NCBI GenBank assembly: GCA_961205875.1
Contig: OY540818.1
Span: 19,752,761-19,816,760, forward strand
Length of the DNA stretch: 64,000 nt
From: Sialis fuliginosa
Taxonomy: Eukaryota > Arthropoda > Insecta > Megaloptera > Sialidae
Direction: 5' to 3'
The first letter of the stretch is position 1. Every line of letters starts with the position of its first letter. This document shows positions 1 to 13,419 of this stretch, piece by piece. The notes under the pieces were generated by a model that saw only the letters and a list, made by a program, of their open reading frames with translations, ran no database searches and was not told the DNA's origin. Made by a program: the position numbers and the translations under genes.

Positions 1-200
1 CAAACATGTGTTATGCGTTGTACATAATGGGCATTTCTCGCATTCCACAGCTTGCTTTGTTCAAATGTTATAATGCATTTAAAATATATATCGCTGTATT
101 ATTATTAAAACAAGTAAAAAGCGTGAGATAGTTTTTTCATATTTTTTTTTGACCTAGAATTACATCTCTAGAGGGTAACTTTGGGAACTTTAACCTAACC

Positions 201-485
201 TAACCTAGCACCAGTATTTGATATAAGATATTACCCCAGTAATGGCTAAATGATGGACATTTAAACTAATTATTAGTATAGTTTATTTATTAATTATTAT
301 ATTATCATAGAAACTGCTTTACATTGTTTCAAATTTGACGATTCTTTCTTTTATATCTTTTGTATCGTAGTTTTTTTCTTCCAAAGTTTGAAAAAATTAA
401 AACTTTGAGAGGCTATATCTCGAGAACGGTTTGAGATACAGACCTGCGGTTTGAAACAAACAACTTTTCACGTCATTTTTTATCT
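201..485. repeat. Fragments of MITE family A and of a foldback arm
   Basis: Positions about 201-373 match the left part of MITE family A (full-length copy at 28452-28901). From about 375 to 485 the sequence matches one arm of the hAT-like foldback element seen complete at 59703-60783, including its 'ctcgagaacggtttgagata' stretch. A short trace resembling an RTE-type tail (cggacgaagtc) follows near 540-565. No gene is visible at 1-1300. Confidence 0.7.
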
Positions 486-1339
486 TGTAAATGCGAAAGT
501 AAAATAGAAACTAAACAGAAATCTGCATTACCACCACACGGACGAAGTCACGCGGGTAACAGTTAGTACTCTGGAATAAAGAAGACGTTTTTAAGAATGA
601 CTCCTTGTGGGACATTCAAAAAGTTCCTGAAAAAAATTTAAAAAAAACTTTTTGATTTGAACTACAGTATTTTTCATCTCTTTTTAAATTTGGTAATACA
701 ATAATATAAAAATTCATAAGGTGTCACTGTGTAGCATTTTCCCCCATTAAAAGAGAGTGTTGGCGCCTATGTATTAACGGAGAATGTACCTACACAAAAT
801 ACGAAGAAGTGAGTATAAAAATAATATGCATAGCCATGACAAGATGATGCATGTACAAGAAGAAAGTAAGAACGTGAAAGTGGCTGGAGCGTTCGCGTTG
901 GTATCACAGACACGGTCAATATCAAGGCCCCCAGACTTGCGTTCTGTAAACAACTGCAGGCCAACAAATACATTGAACAGTTGTACATAAAATGATAATT
1001 CTTAATTTTAACCGAATTCAATTCAATTTGGTTGTTTTCTTCTGTAGGCTTTCGTGGCCGTTGTCCATAGTAGCTAACTTTTTAACAGTTTCAGTAGCAC
1101 TTCTGAAGAAGACTCTGACATGAGAGTCGAAACGTCAAGTTAAAAAATACGACAACGTGGACAACAGCCCAAAAAAAACCGATTTGAACGATTTTTTGTT
1201 TGTTTGAAGGAGTATACTCCTGAGGTGGACCCATATAAATTTTATCAAAATTTGATCATGGACTTTGAAGATACGTTACTCGAAAGGGAAAAATAAAAAA
1301 ACTGCATTTTTATCAACAAATAAATATTTCTGTTTTTTT

Positions 1340-1735
1340 GGATTAATAGGCTTGTTTTTTGTAATTTTTATAAACTCATGTTACTAATAAAACAAGTAAC
1401 TCTTTATTTAATCAATTTAATTACCAAAGTCACCAAATATAGTTTTTTTTTTTTAATTATAGCTTTTTATTTTGTTTATGTTTTTTAATGGATAAAGTAA
1501 AACCAGTACTGAATACTTGCTAATGATAAGTACTACGACACAAAATATATAAAAGAAAGAATCGTCAAATTTGAAACAATGTAAAGAAGTTTCTATGATA
1601 ATATAATAACTAATAAATAAATATTAGTTTAAATGTCCACCATTTTGACACCTATTGGCCTCATGTGATCAAATCACGCTGTAAGACAGTTAAATGTATA
1701 TAGATTAATATTCAGAAATGGTAGTAATCAAATAT
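1340..1735. repeat. MITE family A, degenerate copy, reverse orientation
   Basis: The interior of family A reads in reverse here: the stretches around 'gtactacgacacaaaa', 'aatcgtcaaatttgaaacaa' and 'cacctattggcctcatgtga' match the copies at 24594-24991 and 28452-28901. The terminal repeats are lost. It faces the fragment at 201-373, so the first 1.7 kb is an inverted arrangement of the same family. Confidence 0.65.
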
Positions 1736-2069
1736 CTATAATTACAATATGTATTAAATAAATAAATTAATATCAGTATTGGTTATAATTATATTATGTT
1801 GTACAAATAAATAAAAATTAACTAGGAAATAGAAACAAATATGTAGTAACATTTTGTAATAAGATAGGGGTGTGATAGTGCACAGTAATAACAAATTGCG
1901 TACATTTTTACACGAGATTGTGACGTAAGAAAGCAACATGAGTAACTTTTATAGGAGAATTGATGCGCAGAGAAATACAACTAGCATTAGAAAGTGAAGT
2001 AAAAATGCATAGGTGTATGTATTGTTTGTAAATGTCAGTAATAAAATATACCCTCCTTCGCTACTCTAT

Positions 2070-2283
2070 AGAGATACTCTAGTAAGAGTTATGACAGCGT
2101 CACCATTTTTAGCCAAACGCGAGTTATTCAAAAATTAATTAATGTATTATTTTTAGCAAGTATAAAAAAATAACATATTGTAAATAATATGAAATCAGAA
2201 AATACGACTGTGGGTAAAACTTGGCTGCTATAACAAATCAGAAATCGATTCGGGCTGTCAGAACTCTTACTATGAGTATCTCT
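2070..2283. mobile_element. Short MITE with AGAGATACTC ends
   Basis: A 214-bp element with imperfect terminal inverted repeats: AGAGATACTCTAGTAAGAGT on the left, and on the right the complement of a similar sequence ending in GAGTATCTCT. A related copy lies in the other orientation at 8639-8942. No coding capacity. A superfamily could not be assigned because no target duplication is clear. Confidence 0.6.
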
Positions 2284-2960
2284 ACAATTCCAGAAATCCA
2301 GAAAGTTTAGTTTTTGATTTTTTTAAGCTAAATAAATATATTTCCCACGTACCCCTGTCGATTTTTTGATATTTTATAGATTATAGACCATGCAAAAAGA
2401 GTTTTGTTTTGGTAACTCACCCCCCCCCCCCCCCCCTAAAAATGCCAAAACCTTTGAGTTTTAATTTAATATCTCTAACCTAATAAGGCATATTCCATAA
2501 TTTTATCAGATTTTTTGCGGTTAAAAAAACACCTTGCCTTAGCTATTTCGCGTGACAGGTTTTTAACATTAAGTTATCATTCAATTTATATTTTTTCTTG
2601 CAATTAAAATTTCTGCTGATGTAACAAATAGATTATAATAATTGACAAAGATGCATTTTTTATCCTTTTTTTTAAAACAAAATACGATCTATGGACGTGG
2701 AGTGAAAACAAACTATTAGAAAGTGAATTTTTTGAAGCGGGTGTGTAAGTGTATGTGTGTGTGTGTGTTTAACATTTAAACCGTGTACCATCGTCACTTT
2801 CACTAGCTACATTATTTGTAATCCTGGTTATTTCTTATTGTTAACACGTACGAACACATTACCTGTAAATTATCGGTTATATTGATATGGCACTTACTGC
2901 GAATCTAAATTAACGAAAGAAGAATGCCATATTGATGCAATTCTCTAAGGAACGTACTCG
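2284..2960. other. Gene-free stretch
   Basis: No ORF with family features, RNA gene or clear repeat boundary is visible. The stretch contains a run of C near 2420 and an imperfect GT microsatellite near 2745-2768. Confidence 0.5.
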
Positions 2961-2966
2961 ATATTA

Positions 2967-4263
2967 GGTACTGGCACCAGTCTTGGATACAGTGGCGAGG
3001 CGTGAAGTTTTTAATAAGGAAAGCATATTTTGTCAATCCTCCCCCTCCTATTAACAAAAGAAACTAATTATGAAACACATTAAGTTCAAGCTTTTACTTT
3101 TTGAAATAAATTCTTATATGTTTATATAGTAACTAAATGATTGTACGTCTTATTTTCTTGTATTTTAGTCGATATTTGTATGACGAATTGCAGGATATTT
3201 CACTAAAAAATTTCGAATTTTTGATTTCGTTAAAAGTATGTTTATTGTATAGAAAATGACGTGAAAAGTTGTTTGTTTCAAACCGCAGGTCTGTATCTCA
3301 AACCGTTCTCGAGATATAGCCTCTCAAAGTTTCAGTTTTTTCAAAATTTTGAAGAAAAATGGCCGTAATTTTTGAACGCGTGGTCGGAATTGATTTTAGT
3401 TGACGGATTTGAAATCAGCGTGTCAAAATCTATACAATGGCATGTATAATACTTTAAAATCCGACAAAAAAATTTTGGCCAAAAATCGACATTTTTTTAA
3501 GGTATACCCCTTCGAATTTTTTCGATTTTTCGCCAAATTTTTTTTCTCGAGTTTTAAGGTATTATACATGTCATTATATAGATTTTAACACGCTGATTTC
3601 AAATCCGTCAACTAAAATCAATTCCGACCACGCGTTCAAAAGTTATGGCCTTTTTTCTCAAAAAATTTGAAATAACTAAAACTTTGAGAGGCTATATCTC
3701 GAGAACGGTTTGAGATACAGACCTGCGGTTTGAAACAAACAACTTTTCACGCCATTTTCTATACAATAAACATACTTTTAACGAAATCAAAAATTTGAAA
3801 TTTTTTAGTGAAATATCCTGCTGTGAACTTCAACTCGTCATACAAATATCGACTAAAATACAAGAAAATAAGACGTTTATATACATTTAACTGTCTTACA
3901 GCGTGATTTGATGATAATCGGCCAATAGGTATCAAAATGGTGGACATTTAAACTAATTATTAGTATAATTTATTTATTAATTATTATATTATCATAGCAA
4001 TTGCTTTACATTGTTTCAAATTTGACGATTCTTTCTTTTATATCTTTTGTGTCGTAGTACTTATCATTATCAAGTGTCCATCACTGCGTGCTCATTACTA
4101 ATTTTACTTTATCCATTACTGGAGAAAAAACATAAACATAAAAAACAAATTTTGATTAAATAGAGTTTTTTGTTTTATGATAATTACAAAAAAGAAGCCC
4201 GTCAATCACAAAAACAGTAAACCTTGCTTTTATAGCGGCCATAACTAGTGCCATTACTTTATA
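2967..4263. mobile_element. MITE family A copy split by a foldback element
   Basis: The left end AGGTACTGGCACCAGTCTTG of family A lies at about 2967. The family then resumes at about 3877 (tatatacatttaactgtctt) and ends near 4263 with a degraded complement of that terminus. The intervening part (2990-3876) starts with CAGTGGCGAGG and is a copy of the hAT-like foldback element found complete at 59703-60783, here lacking its right end. The order shows that the foldback element is the younger insertion. Confidence 0.7.
3140..3876. repeat. Near-palindromic foldback core (about 0.74 kb)
   Basis: The two halves are inverted copies of each other around a centre near 3510. For example, 'gttaaaagtatgtttattgt' near 3228 returns as its complement near 3770, and 'ctcgagatatagcc' near 3308 returns near 3695. 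Small ORFs on both strands here are by-products of the palindrome. The same core occurs at about 59840-60580. Confidence 0.85.
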
Positions 4264-4974
4264 TGTATTCATATAATAAATTAGGTACATAACTGTTTGA
4301 CAATTTCAAAGTTATTATAGTTTTAATCATTTTAATTTCAATAACCAGTAAAAAGTAAAAGCGGTTATTTAAATAAAATAGAAACGAATAAAACTACTGT
4401 CCACTTCATTAGTTTTCCACTTACAATGATTCTATCAGTGATTATTTACAATTTAAATACATTCATTTAACTTAAATAAAAAATAATAATAATTATTTAA
4501 AATAAGATCATGGTTAATTCTGATTGATATGATAGCTCATTTATTCTGCATATATGCAAAGTACCTATTTATTATTACAAAATGTATGTATATGTTTATA
4601 TTATAAAAAAATACTTATTTCCTTTATTACTTCAGTTTTCAGTTTCCTATTTTGTAATGTTTTTTGCATATTTACAAGATATATTAAGTAGATAATATTA
4701 CGTAATATTTGGTATATAAATAATAACATATGAATATGAAAATATGAAGGACATTTATGTAGCATTGTCATAGAAGAAAATTAACAACATATATTATATT
4801 TTTTTTTGTATACAATAGGTTGACACATGTGCTCATTTATTTTTTAAAATATTGTTATGTTTTGCTGTTCCTACATGCTTTTATGGTTTTATGGAAAATT
4901 TTATTTCGACATAGTTTTTATTTGTTTTATTATAATATCCGTTTATGAAATAAAAATTAACTTTTCAGCTAAAC
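4264..4974. other. Gene-free AT-rich stretch
   Basis: AT-rich DNA without recognisable coding sequence, RNA gene or bounded repeat. Confidence 0.5.
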
Positions 4975-5518
4975 TATAACAGGGTGATTTAGAACTAGTG
5001 TAAAAAAAATTTTACAGTAGATCGAGGATGTAATTTTAAGCAAAAAAGTTTATGTGAACCTATGTCCGGAAATTTTTCGTGGGAGAGATACAGTCTTTTG
5101 CCCAAAATTAGTGTTTATTTAATTTTGTCGATATAACTTATATAAAATTTAGTTATTGTTAATATTGAATCCTAATGAAGGTTATAATATACAATGGAGG
5201 TATGTATGGAGTAAATTAAGATTTTCTTTCTTATTTTCTTATGTTTTAAGTTGATATTACTAAGAGAAATTAATGTTTAATGCATGAAATTTAACCCAAA
5301 AATTTTGAATTTTAGATTTCGTTAAAAGTTTTTTAAAACTGAATTCAAAAACTGTTAAATTTACTTAATTATTATACAGGGTGATTTAAAACTAGTGTAA
5401 ACAAATTTAACAGTAGATCGAGGATGTAATTTTAAACAAAAAAGCTTATGTGAACCTAGTCCGGAAATTCTTCGTGGGGGAGCTACAGTCTTTTTCCCAA
5501 AATTAGTGTTTGTTTAAT
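4975..5518. repeat. Pair of about 145-bp direct repeats
   Basis: Two direct copies, about 4975-5123 and 5374-5518, begin with acagggtgattta and share 'cagtagatcgaggatgtaat' and 'cccaaaattagtgttt'. They are about 400 bp apart with unrelated DNA between. They could be ends of a decayed element or a local duplication; no reverse transcriptase or integrase sequence lies between them. Confidence 0.7.
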
Positions 5519-5754
5519 ATCTAGAGAACCCATTGTGGTACAGTTATGAAATTTGACACAGGGTTTGGTATTTATAAGTATTATCAATTTCCAGTATTAA
5601 ATAATAATAATTTAGACCAGGGGTGTATGGGGCCAGTGGGCCCGCCGATTTTTGTCAAGTATTTTTGTGTTCTAGAATTTTTTCTTGTAGAAGATTATAT
5701 GATACAAAATACACAAAAATATACTTTGTTCATTTGTAAATCAACAATGTGTGT

Positions 5755-5905
5755 TACCTGTTCACGGCTAAACCGATTTTGATGAAATTTGGCAGGGAGA
5801 TAGCTTACATTCTGAAGAAGGACATAGACTACTTTGTATCTATCCCAAAAATTGATTAGATAAAAAAATACAAGTCGCGGGTAACAGCTATCTATTAAAA
5901 AACCT
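5755..5905 (+). repeat. RTE-type retroelement tail, degraded
   Basis: The text from 'acggctaaaccgattttgat' through 'aagtcgcgggtaacagct' resembles the 3' ends of RTE-clade non-LTR elements widespread in Lepidoptera and related insects. Identification is from memory of that family. Only the tail is present, without coding sequence. Confidence 0.55.
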
Positions 5906-6227
5906 TCAACTTGAAAATAACAATAGAGAATATTTATTAAACTTGTGATTACATTTTCCACTCCAACACGTAGAAAACATATAATTATTATCGCTAGTTA
6001 TATTATTACTACACATGTTCAAACAACAATAAATGTAATTTCACTTTTTAAAGTAAATTTAGTATGTGTGCACTTTCACGTTAAACATGATGATTTGCCA
6101 GCATATCGAATATAACTGTGTAAATAATACATTTACAGTACTTAAAATGTACCACATGTCACGTAAATGTAATGCACATGAAATAACATTTATTTTCTAT
6201 GCTTTAAAAGCGAAATAAGGATTGGTA

Positions 6228-6940
6228 CCGACAGTTATTGATATGACCCCAGTAATGGCTATTTTTTAATTATAAATATTTGTTGATATTTGGTTACTAC
6301 CATTTCTGAATATTAATCTATATACATTTAACTGTCTTAGGCGGCTATTACACTATCAAATAAATATGTCAAAGATCTTTGACAAAGATTTGATCATATT
6401 TCTTTGATAAAATACGAGATTTTGTTTTATTACACTACATAAAATATTTTATAATATTTTCTCAATATTTAGGGATATTTTCTTCTTTTTTGGTGCCTTT
6501 TGAATATCAGTGCGTGGATGTTCGTCAATTGACGCGATCGAGGTTTGAATTTACAACCGTGTATTGTGGTTTTTTATAATCAATAAGAAGATTATCATAT
6601 AATACTGAATTTTGTTGATATTCATATATTAATAATTATGTAACTGTAACTATCAGTGATAACTTGGTAGTCGCCATTTTGTTTTTGACGTCAAAAAACT
6701 TTGATCAAATATAAGAGACGGTCATTAACTATGATCATAGAAATATTATGAAGATAAATATTATAAAAGTTGACTTATTACACTGTCATATTTCTTTGAT
6801 AGTGTAATAGCCGCTTTACAGCGTGATTTGATCACATGAGGCCAATACATTATCATAGCAACTGTTTTACATTATTTCAAATTTGACGATTCTTTCTTTT
6901 ATATCTTTTGTGTCGTAGTACTTATCATTTTGTAATCATC
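6228..6940. mobile_element. MITE family A copy interrupted by a Harbinger-like MITE
   Basis: Family A is recognisable on both sides ('atttaactgtctta' on the left, 'cagcgtgatttgatcacatg' on the right). Between these two halves, which are contiguous in other copies, lies the 476-bp element at 6340-6815. The 'tta' at the junction is present on both sides, so it is a 3-bp target duplication. Confidence 0.8.
6340..6815. mobile_element. PIF/Harbinger-like MITE, copy 1
   Basis: The terminal inverted repeat begins GGCGGCTATTACACTATCAA, with its complement at the right end (last base changed). It is flanked by TTA at 6337-6339 and 6816-6818, and the empty site is known from other family A copies. A 3-bp TTA/TAA duplication with GG-starting termini is typical of PIF/Harbinger. 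No transposase is encoded. A second copy in the opposite orientation lies at 43715-44220. Confidence 0.85.
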
Positions 6941-8638
6941 GTTAAATTTGACCAAAGGTTACTACAACACTTCTAATTGCCCCTATGTCTTAATTAACTT
7001 GGAATACACTGAATGAATATTAGTCAATAATTATGATTTCTAATTACATTACTTCAATATACTTTTTGTTGTAATAATTAAAAAGCATTTCCCATAACTA
7101 TTATGTACACTTTGATATATAATTAAACATTGTAGTAGGTAGGTACCTACCAAAAATGCATTAATCAATGGCGTGATTCACAAATATATAAAAACGGTTT
7201 GAATTATCCGCTTTGATGGGTCCCTCACTTTCTTCGTCTTTCTAGTTTCACTGATTATATTTAAATAACAATTACAATCATGCGATCATACTTTTGCTAA
7301 TTTTTAATTGTGATTGTTTAAAATGGAAAGAACACGAAAAAAAGATTACAATAAATTTAAATAAACCGGATTAAATATTTCAATTTAAATTGTAATAATT
7401 TATTTTTATTATATTAGTGACTAATAAAAAACTTAAAAAAATAATACCCAAAAACTGTTAAATTTTATTTTTTTTTATAAAAAGTTTTTTTATTTTTCAC
7501 TTTCGCGTGGCGTATCTTTAAAGTCCATGTTCATATTCTGATAAAATTTATATGGGGCCATCTCGGGAGTATTCTCTTTCAATCAAACTAAAAATCGTTC
7601 AAATCGGTGTATATTTGTTGGAGTTATGCAAATTTACAAAATGGCATATTTAACATTTAGAAATCGTGGATAATCGATTTTTTTATAAAAAATATTATTT
7701 CTACAAAAAAATGTATGATTCAACATATTTGAAATGTCGTATCAAGAAAAAGAAAACTTAAATTCGAAGAATATTGCAAGCATATAGTATGATTATTATT
7801 ATTATATAATACCTTCCTGACTAAAAATACCCAATTGAAATTTCCGAAACATTAGGCACTACTTATTAATTATGAACATTATATAATGCTGTGACGGAAT
7901 TTTTAGTTAAAGTTACTTAAAATATAATAAAAATTGTAAATTAGAAACCTCAATATTTCCAAAGTATAATACCAGGGGCGTCTGTAGAAAAATGATTTTC
8001 ATGTTCTTTAATATCTTTTTTAATAATTTTTAATATATAAAAAATTTTAATGAGATTTGTCAGAAATAAAACTCACCTTTCTATTATAAATATTAGTTTT
8101 CGAATGTCCTAATGTCAATGTCATACTAATTTGAAATTAGTTGCATTTGTTTCCAAGGCAACATAAATTATTTAATGTACGTATTTATTAAAGGGTGATT
8201 TTCACCTCTTCAATGGCTATTTAGGTACGATTTTTTTCGACGGTATTACAGTACTTCCATTTCTTTCAGAACATGGAAGGAATTATTTTTTTCACACAGA
8301 GAAAAATGTCTTTTTTGTAAAAACTTTCAGAAATAAGTCCTTAACAATTACTTTAGCATGTGTCTCGTTTGCCCCCCCCCCCCCTCCCCATGTAATTAAA
8401 CATTAAATAAATAAATAGCGATTATCTAACAATATATATTTTAATTGGAATTTTCGAAACATTTAAAAACTAAAGAAACAATTTTAAACGACAAGTTGTG
8501 GTTTTAATATGTAGATATATATACTATATTGAATAACACTTATGTATGTCGAAACGACTCGCTGGAAAATCCGTGATCATTCCCGGATGCTGTGTCATAA
8601 TAACTGGTCCATCAGATTAGCTATCTCTCGTATCTCTT
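6941..8638. other. Gene-free repeat-rich stretch
   Basis: No gene is seen. Near 7500-7620 there is a sequence ('atatggggccatctcggga') also found in degenerate form near 1200-1290, 26290-26400 and 44990-45060, so it is a dispersed repeat. A run of C lies near 8375. Confidence 0.5.
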
Positions 8639-8942
8639 AGAGATATTCATAGTAGGAGTTCTGACAGCCCAAATCGATTTCTGTTTGATTATAGCTATAG
8701 CAGTGTTAGTACTCACTCATGGCCATATTTTCTGATTTTATCATTTATTAACATTAAATATTGTCTGAAAAAGCTAAACCAGCAGACAATAATACACGAA
8801 GAAGAAGAAGAATCATTAAATATACTTCATTACGTTCAATTTTAATTTTATTTTTTTATGCTTGCTAAAAGTAATATATTTTTTTAATAAATCACGTTTG
8901 GCTAAAAATGGCGAAGCTGTCATAACTCTTACTGGAGTATCT
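8639..8942. mobile_element. Short MITE, second copy of the AGAGATACTC family
   Basis: Related to 2070-2283 but in the opposite orientation, carrying 'gtttggctaaaaatggcg' near the right end, which is the complement of sequence near the left end of the first copy. It is about 90 bp longer, with an extra 'gaagaagaagaa' segment near 8800. Confidence 0.55.
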
Positions 8943-10775
8943 TTAGTGTTCTGGTTTCGACAGCCTCAAGAACAGTAATTATTCACCCGGACAAGGTAAA
9001 TGTGTTATTTGTTTTCTTGTAGAGAAATTGATAAATACACGAAATCGAAAACCCACTGTTTTAAAGTTTACAAGCCTTAAGCATTCATTATAATATTAAT
9101 AATAGTATAAATAACATGTAATTGGCCGTCTTTCGGACTGTTCTATTACAGTAAGCCCTCCATTTACGCGGTTAATTGGTTGCATGAAAACAGAGCGTTA
9201 AAAAAATACTTATTCAGCAACCCAGAAAACCTGATACTGAGATCAACTTCTTTGTTGATTTATCAATTTTAGATTTGTTCATAATAGGGGAAGGAGGTCT
9301 CGTGGGTCTTAGGGCATTTGATAGTCTTAAAGTTAATGATGTAAGCTATATTTTAAAAAAAAGTTGGAGTCTGTAGGATCGCGCCAAGCTGAGATATGAA
9401 TTATTCCACTTATTTGTTAATTTATCAATTTTAATTGACATTTTCGGTGATTTTTTAACATTTTTTTTAGAGGGAGAGAGGGCGAAAAAATAAATCTCGC
9501 CCAGGGCGCCAGATTTATTAAGGCCAACACTGGTTAAAATTGTTATTTTTCAGTATCAAAATTCTGAATTAATGAAATAAAAAAATTTAAAAAACTATAT
9601 CATAATGATTTTTTAAATATATTTCACATGAAAAAGTTTTTCTTTGTTTTCATAAAACGTAATGACCGTGTTTACTGAATTTTAAATTAAAAATAAATTT
9701 AAAAAAAACATACATAAAAACTATCTTTCACTTTAATGTGCAAAATGTAACAAGTATGGGTGTAATTTGCAAATAATTGTTGTATAGAGAAAACTTCCAT
9801 AAATTATTATGTATTTAACATTTTTTTATGGTTCATGTTTCTTTAAAATTTATTTAACAATTCTTAAAAAGTAATAAAAATAATTACAACGATATTGTCA
9901 TTGAATTTTTTTATATTTATTATTACAACGAATTTTCTACTGAAATACAGTAGAACCTCTATAAATCGTAGAAAATTTTTTCGTGAAGTATGAACGCTTT
10001 ATAACTTGAAGGGGGGATATTTTCAATACATTTTTACCCTTTATTACTCGAAGTTATCATTTTACGACCTATACATACCGTTTTTTGGAAATCCGGATTT
10101 TGATGGAATTATCCATTTTGACTTTCCCTGAATCAATTCTGACTATTTTCGCCATGGTGTCTGTGTGTCTGTCTGTAAGCGCTGAAACTCAAATACGACA
10201 AATCGTAGAAGGGTGAAATTTTATATTGAAGATTACGATCTTATTATTTGAGAAAAAAAATTTGAATTATAATTCAAATGGTTCATAACAGAGAAGAAAT
10301 CTGTAGTTTATGTCCCATATAAAAATTCTTTTATTAGTTTGTCAGAAATATGTTTTAATAAAATATAAATCACGTACACTGTTAACTGTCAGGATTACGT
10401 ATAAGAAAGTCCAATGGCTTCCATGGCAGATATTTTTTAAATCGATGCATAGAGATTTAAAGATAAATCTAAATGTGGGGGTAATTTTGTCGGCCACATT
10501 TTACAGACCCCTGATTCTATATATGTATAATCTAGAGTAAATTCTGCTAAGATATTTTTGCAAGCTATTTGGGTTATCGCAAAGTATCTACATATATATT
10601 TAATAAATTATAGCCATGTTAGCACTTTAATAGAAACTAAATGATATCATTATAATTCATATGAGTCAGTGAAAGGCTCCTCTTTGTCACATTCGTTATT
10701 GTTTAATATATATTAGTGTAATATTTAATTCGACTGCTAACTCAGTAGCGGGTATTGATAATAATTAATTAATTA
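8943..10775. other. Gene-free stretch
   Basis: AT-rich DNA without a supportable gene. The 76-residue frame at 10310-10540 has no recognisable domain and no splice context, and I treat it as chance. Confidence 0.5.
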
Positions 10776-11318
10776 AGGTACTGGAACCTATCTTGGCCGC
10801 TTTAAAAGCAGGGTTTACTGTTTTTTGGGATTGACGAGCTTCTTTTTTGTAATTCTCATGAACTCATGTTAATAATAAAACAACTAACTCTTTATTTAAT
10901 CAATTTAATTACCAAAGTCAGCAAATATAATTTTTTTTTTAATTATAGACTTTCATTTTGTTTTTGTTTTTCTCCAGTAATGGATAAAGTCAAACCAGTA
11001 ATGGACACTTGCTAATGATTACAAAATGATAAGTACTACGACACAAAAGATATAAAATTTGAAACAGTGTAAAGCAGATACTATGATAATGTAATAATTA
11101 ATAAATAAATTATACTAATAATTAGTTTAAATGTCTACCATTTTGACACCTATTGGCCTCATGTCATCAAATCACGCTGTAAGACAGTTAAATGTACATA
11201 GATTAATATTCAGAAGTGGTAGTAATCAAATATCAACAAATATTTCTAATTTATATAGTACATTTAATTAAACAATTGTCCAACACTGGGGTATTATCCA
11301 AGACTGATGCCAGTACAT
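10776..11318. mobile_element. MITE family A copy
   Basis: Starts AGGTACTGGAACC after TTA and ends with the complement of AATGTACTGGCATC before TTA. The interior matches the reverse orientation of 28452-28901. TA is present at both edges, consistent with a mariner-type TA duplication. Confidence 0.8.
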
Positions 11319-13140
11319 TATGATATTTTTGGAAATAAACTATAATTTAAATTATATATCTATATGTATGTATATGTATAATTGTATATATCTACAATGA
11401 AATCAAGAAAATGCAATATTTATTTATCTGACAACTGCACGCCACTGGATGTTTTTGAATTCGGATTTCCATATACATAATTTGAAAGTTATTCTTTGCG
11501 TATCTATATGTATATATACATTTTTATAGTCATGCTAAATATTTTTAGGTTGCTTAATAAATTGTTTTATTTTAATTTTATTTGCATTGTTATACATTTT
11601 ATAAATTAATTACTCTTATCAAAATAATTATAAAAACAATATTTAAAGCTTTCGCGGTCAGGTAGTATTTTTTTTTTAAATCAAAAACATCATTTTAATT
11701 AATAATTAACTAGGAAAATGAAGGGGGGGTGATGTGACATATTAAAGAAGGGGGAGAAGAGGTCGAAAAAAAATAGTAAGACGACAGTTTTAAAAAATAT
11801 TCTAGTTGAAAAAAAAAATTTATCGGTAGACAAATTCGTATACCTAACTCAATTTTTTATTTGTGAGGAAATGGGCCAATATCTGCATTAGAGACATACA
11901 TACATATATTATAGATATGTATTTTTATTTATAAAAACGTCTTGATAGGTAGGAATTTCTAACATACAGTAAAAAATGATTCTATTGTATAAATTTTATA
12001 ATTTTTATAAACTACATTGATTTCACTTTTATTTTCAAGTACATTTATTACTAATGTTTAGATTTTCTCTTATTTTCCTGACTCATGGTTTAGAAGATTG
12101 ATTTCATTCAACTGAAATTACCAAACATAAGTACCTAATTTTCTTAGTCATAGTATTTCAAAATATTACGCATTTTTTCATTACATACATAAAAAATAAA
12201 ATATGGTTTTGTAACAATTTGTTTAGAATTTCAACGGATCTATAAATTTTATTTCTAAATAGTTTTATTTCGTAAATTTAACGTACATTTAATGAGGTTT
12301 ATTATATTTATTGTATCCTACTATTTTTTTATGAACTTGCCATACTTAGATAAAATGCAAAAATAAAATTTAAATGGGATCAAAGTTTTTAGCCCTTTCA
12401 GGTCTTACTTAACTGTGTTTGAGGGTGATTTAAAATTTTATAACCTTTATATTTTGAAAAGAGATATTTACTGCCTTCTCATTTTAAATAAGCAACCAAA
12501 TTATGAAATGTAGTAAGTTAAAATGGCTCAGTGGCGTAGATAGGGGGGGATCAAGGGGATCAATCCCCCCCCCCATGAGTCTACTTCATGAGAAAACTCA
12601 GACATTTTTTTAAACTCTTCTAGTATGAACATAATCAACTTTTTTTTTTAAAATGCAATAGTTAGTACGAAAAGAGTCTAATAGAATTTTATTTTCTGTT
12701 TTTTAGTCGGTTTTAAAAAGGCAAATTAATTTTTATATTTTTTATTATACATACATGAAATGTACTGTATAATAAAGTATAGTAATCATGAAAAAAATCA
12801 AACTCGAGATTTTAACGGAATTGCACGTATTAAATATTAAATTAAGTCATACCCCCCCCCCCCCCTGAAAAGGCTTGTATCTCGTTAGTAAACTTTATTT
12901 GTTTTTCCCTCAATAACGCGTAGAAAGTCGTTTATAGAATCGAATTTTATCAAGAAAAAAGAATATATTACTGCCTTTTATCTAAGCATGGCTGGAAGGT
13001 CTCAAAAAAGTATTCGAAACATGCATATGACTTTCTAATCATCCTGTACAATACACAATACAAACAATTTCATATAATATTCAATCCATAAATTATTCCA
13101 TTGTTAGATTATAAACGCATTATTGAGAGAAAAAAAATTG
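11319..13140. other. Gene-free stretch with one truncated hAT-like end
   Basis: No gene is visible. Near 12532 a 'cagtggcgtagatag' terminus like that of the hAT MITE at 19611-19858 is present without its partner. Runs of C occur near 12567 and 12850. Confidence 0.5.
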
Positions 13141-13144
13141 ATAT

Positions 13145-13330
13145 TCCACGAAGCGCCGCGGCTAACAGAAAGGAAAAGTAAGCGTAATTCGGGAGTGAGT
13201 TAACGCGAGGAGCTGTGGCTGCGAGGGGAGTCAAAAATAAAAAGTGAAATGCGAAACAGAAGACGCGCGATGCACAATTTCACCTTGGCCAGCTGCGATC
13301 GTTCTAAACCCTGAGTAATGACCACGAAGA
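13145..13330 (+). promoter_or_regulatory. GC-elevated block upstream of P1
   Basis: This 185-bp block contains many CG dinucleotides (gcgccgcgg, acgcgcgatg) inside very AT-rich DNA. It has no convincing ORF. It may be a distal promoter or a non-coding first exon of the protease at 15073, but nothing in the sequence proves that. Confidence 0.3.
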
Positions 13331-13419
13331 TCGGACATATAAACATGCTATACTCGGACACAGTGTATTTGTTATTGTAATTTTATTTGCCCCCTTTTAT
13401 ATCCTTGTGTACCTCTCTG

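Noticed and set aside
186-208. Three CCTAA-like units, possible insect telomere repeat
   Set aside because: Only about three imperfect units; too few for a telomeric tract and frequent by chance in such DNA.
4975-5518. Direct repeats as a small LTR retrotransposon
   Set aside because: The copies are only about 250 bp apart with no primer-binding site, polypurine tract or coding sequence recognised.
5546-5961. Two overlapping ORFs of 78 and 88 residues on opposite strands
   Set aside because: They fall on a degraded retroelement tail, have no recognisable domain and lack splice or start context.
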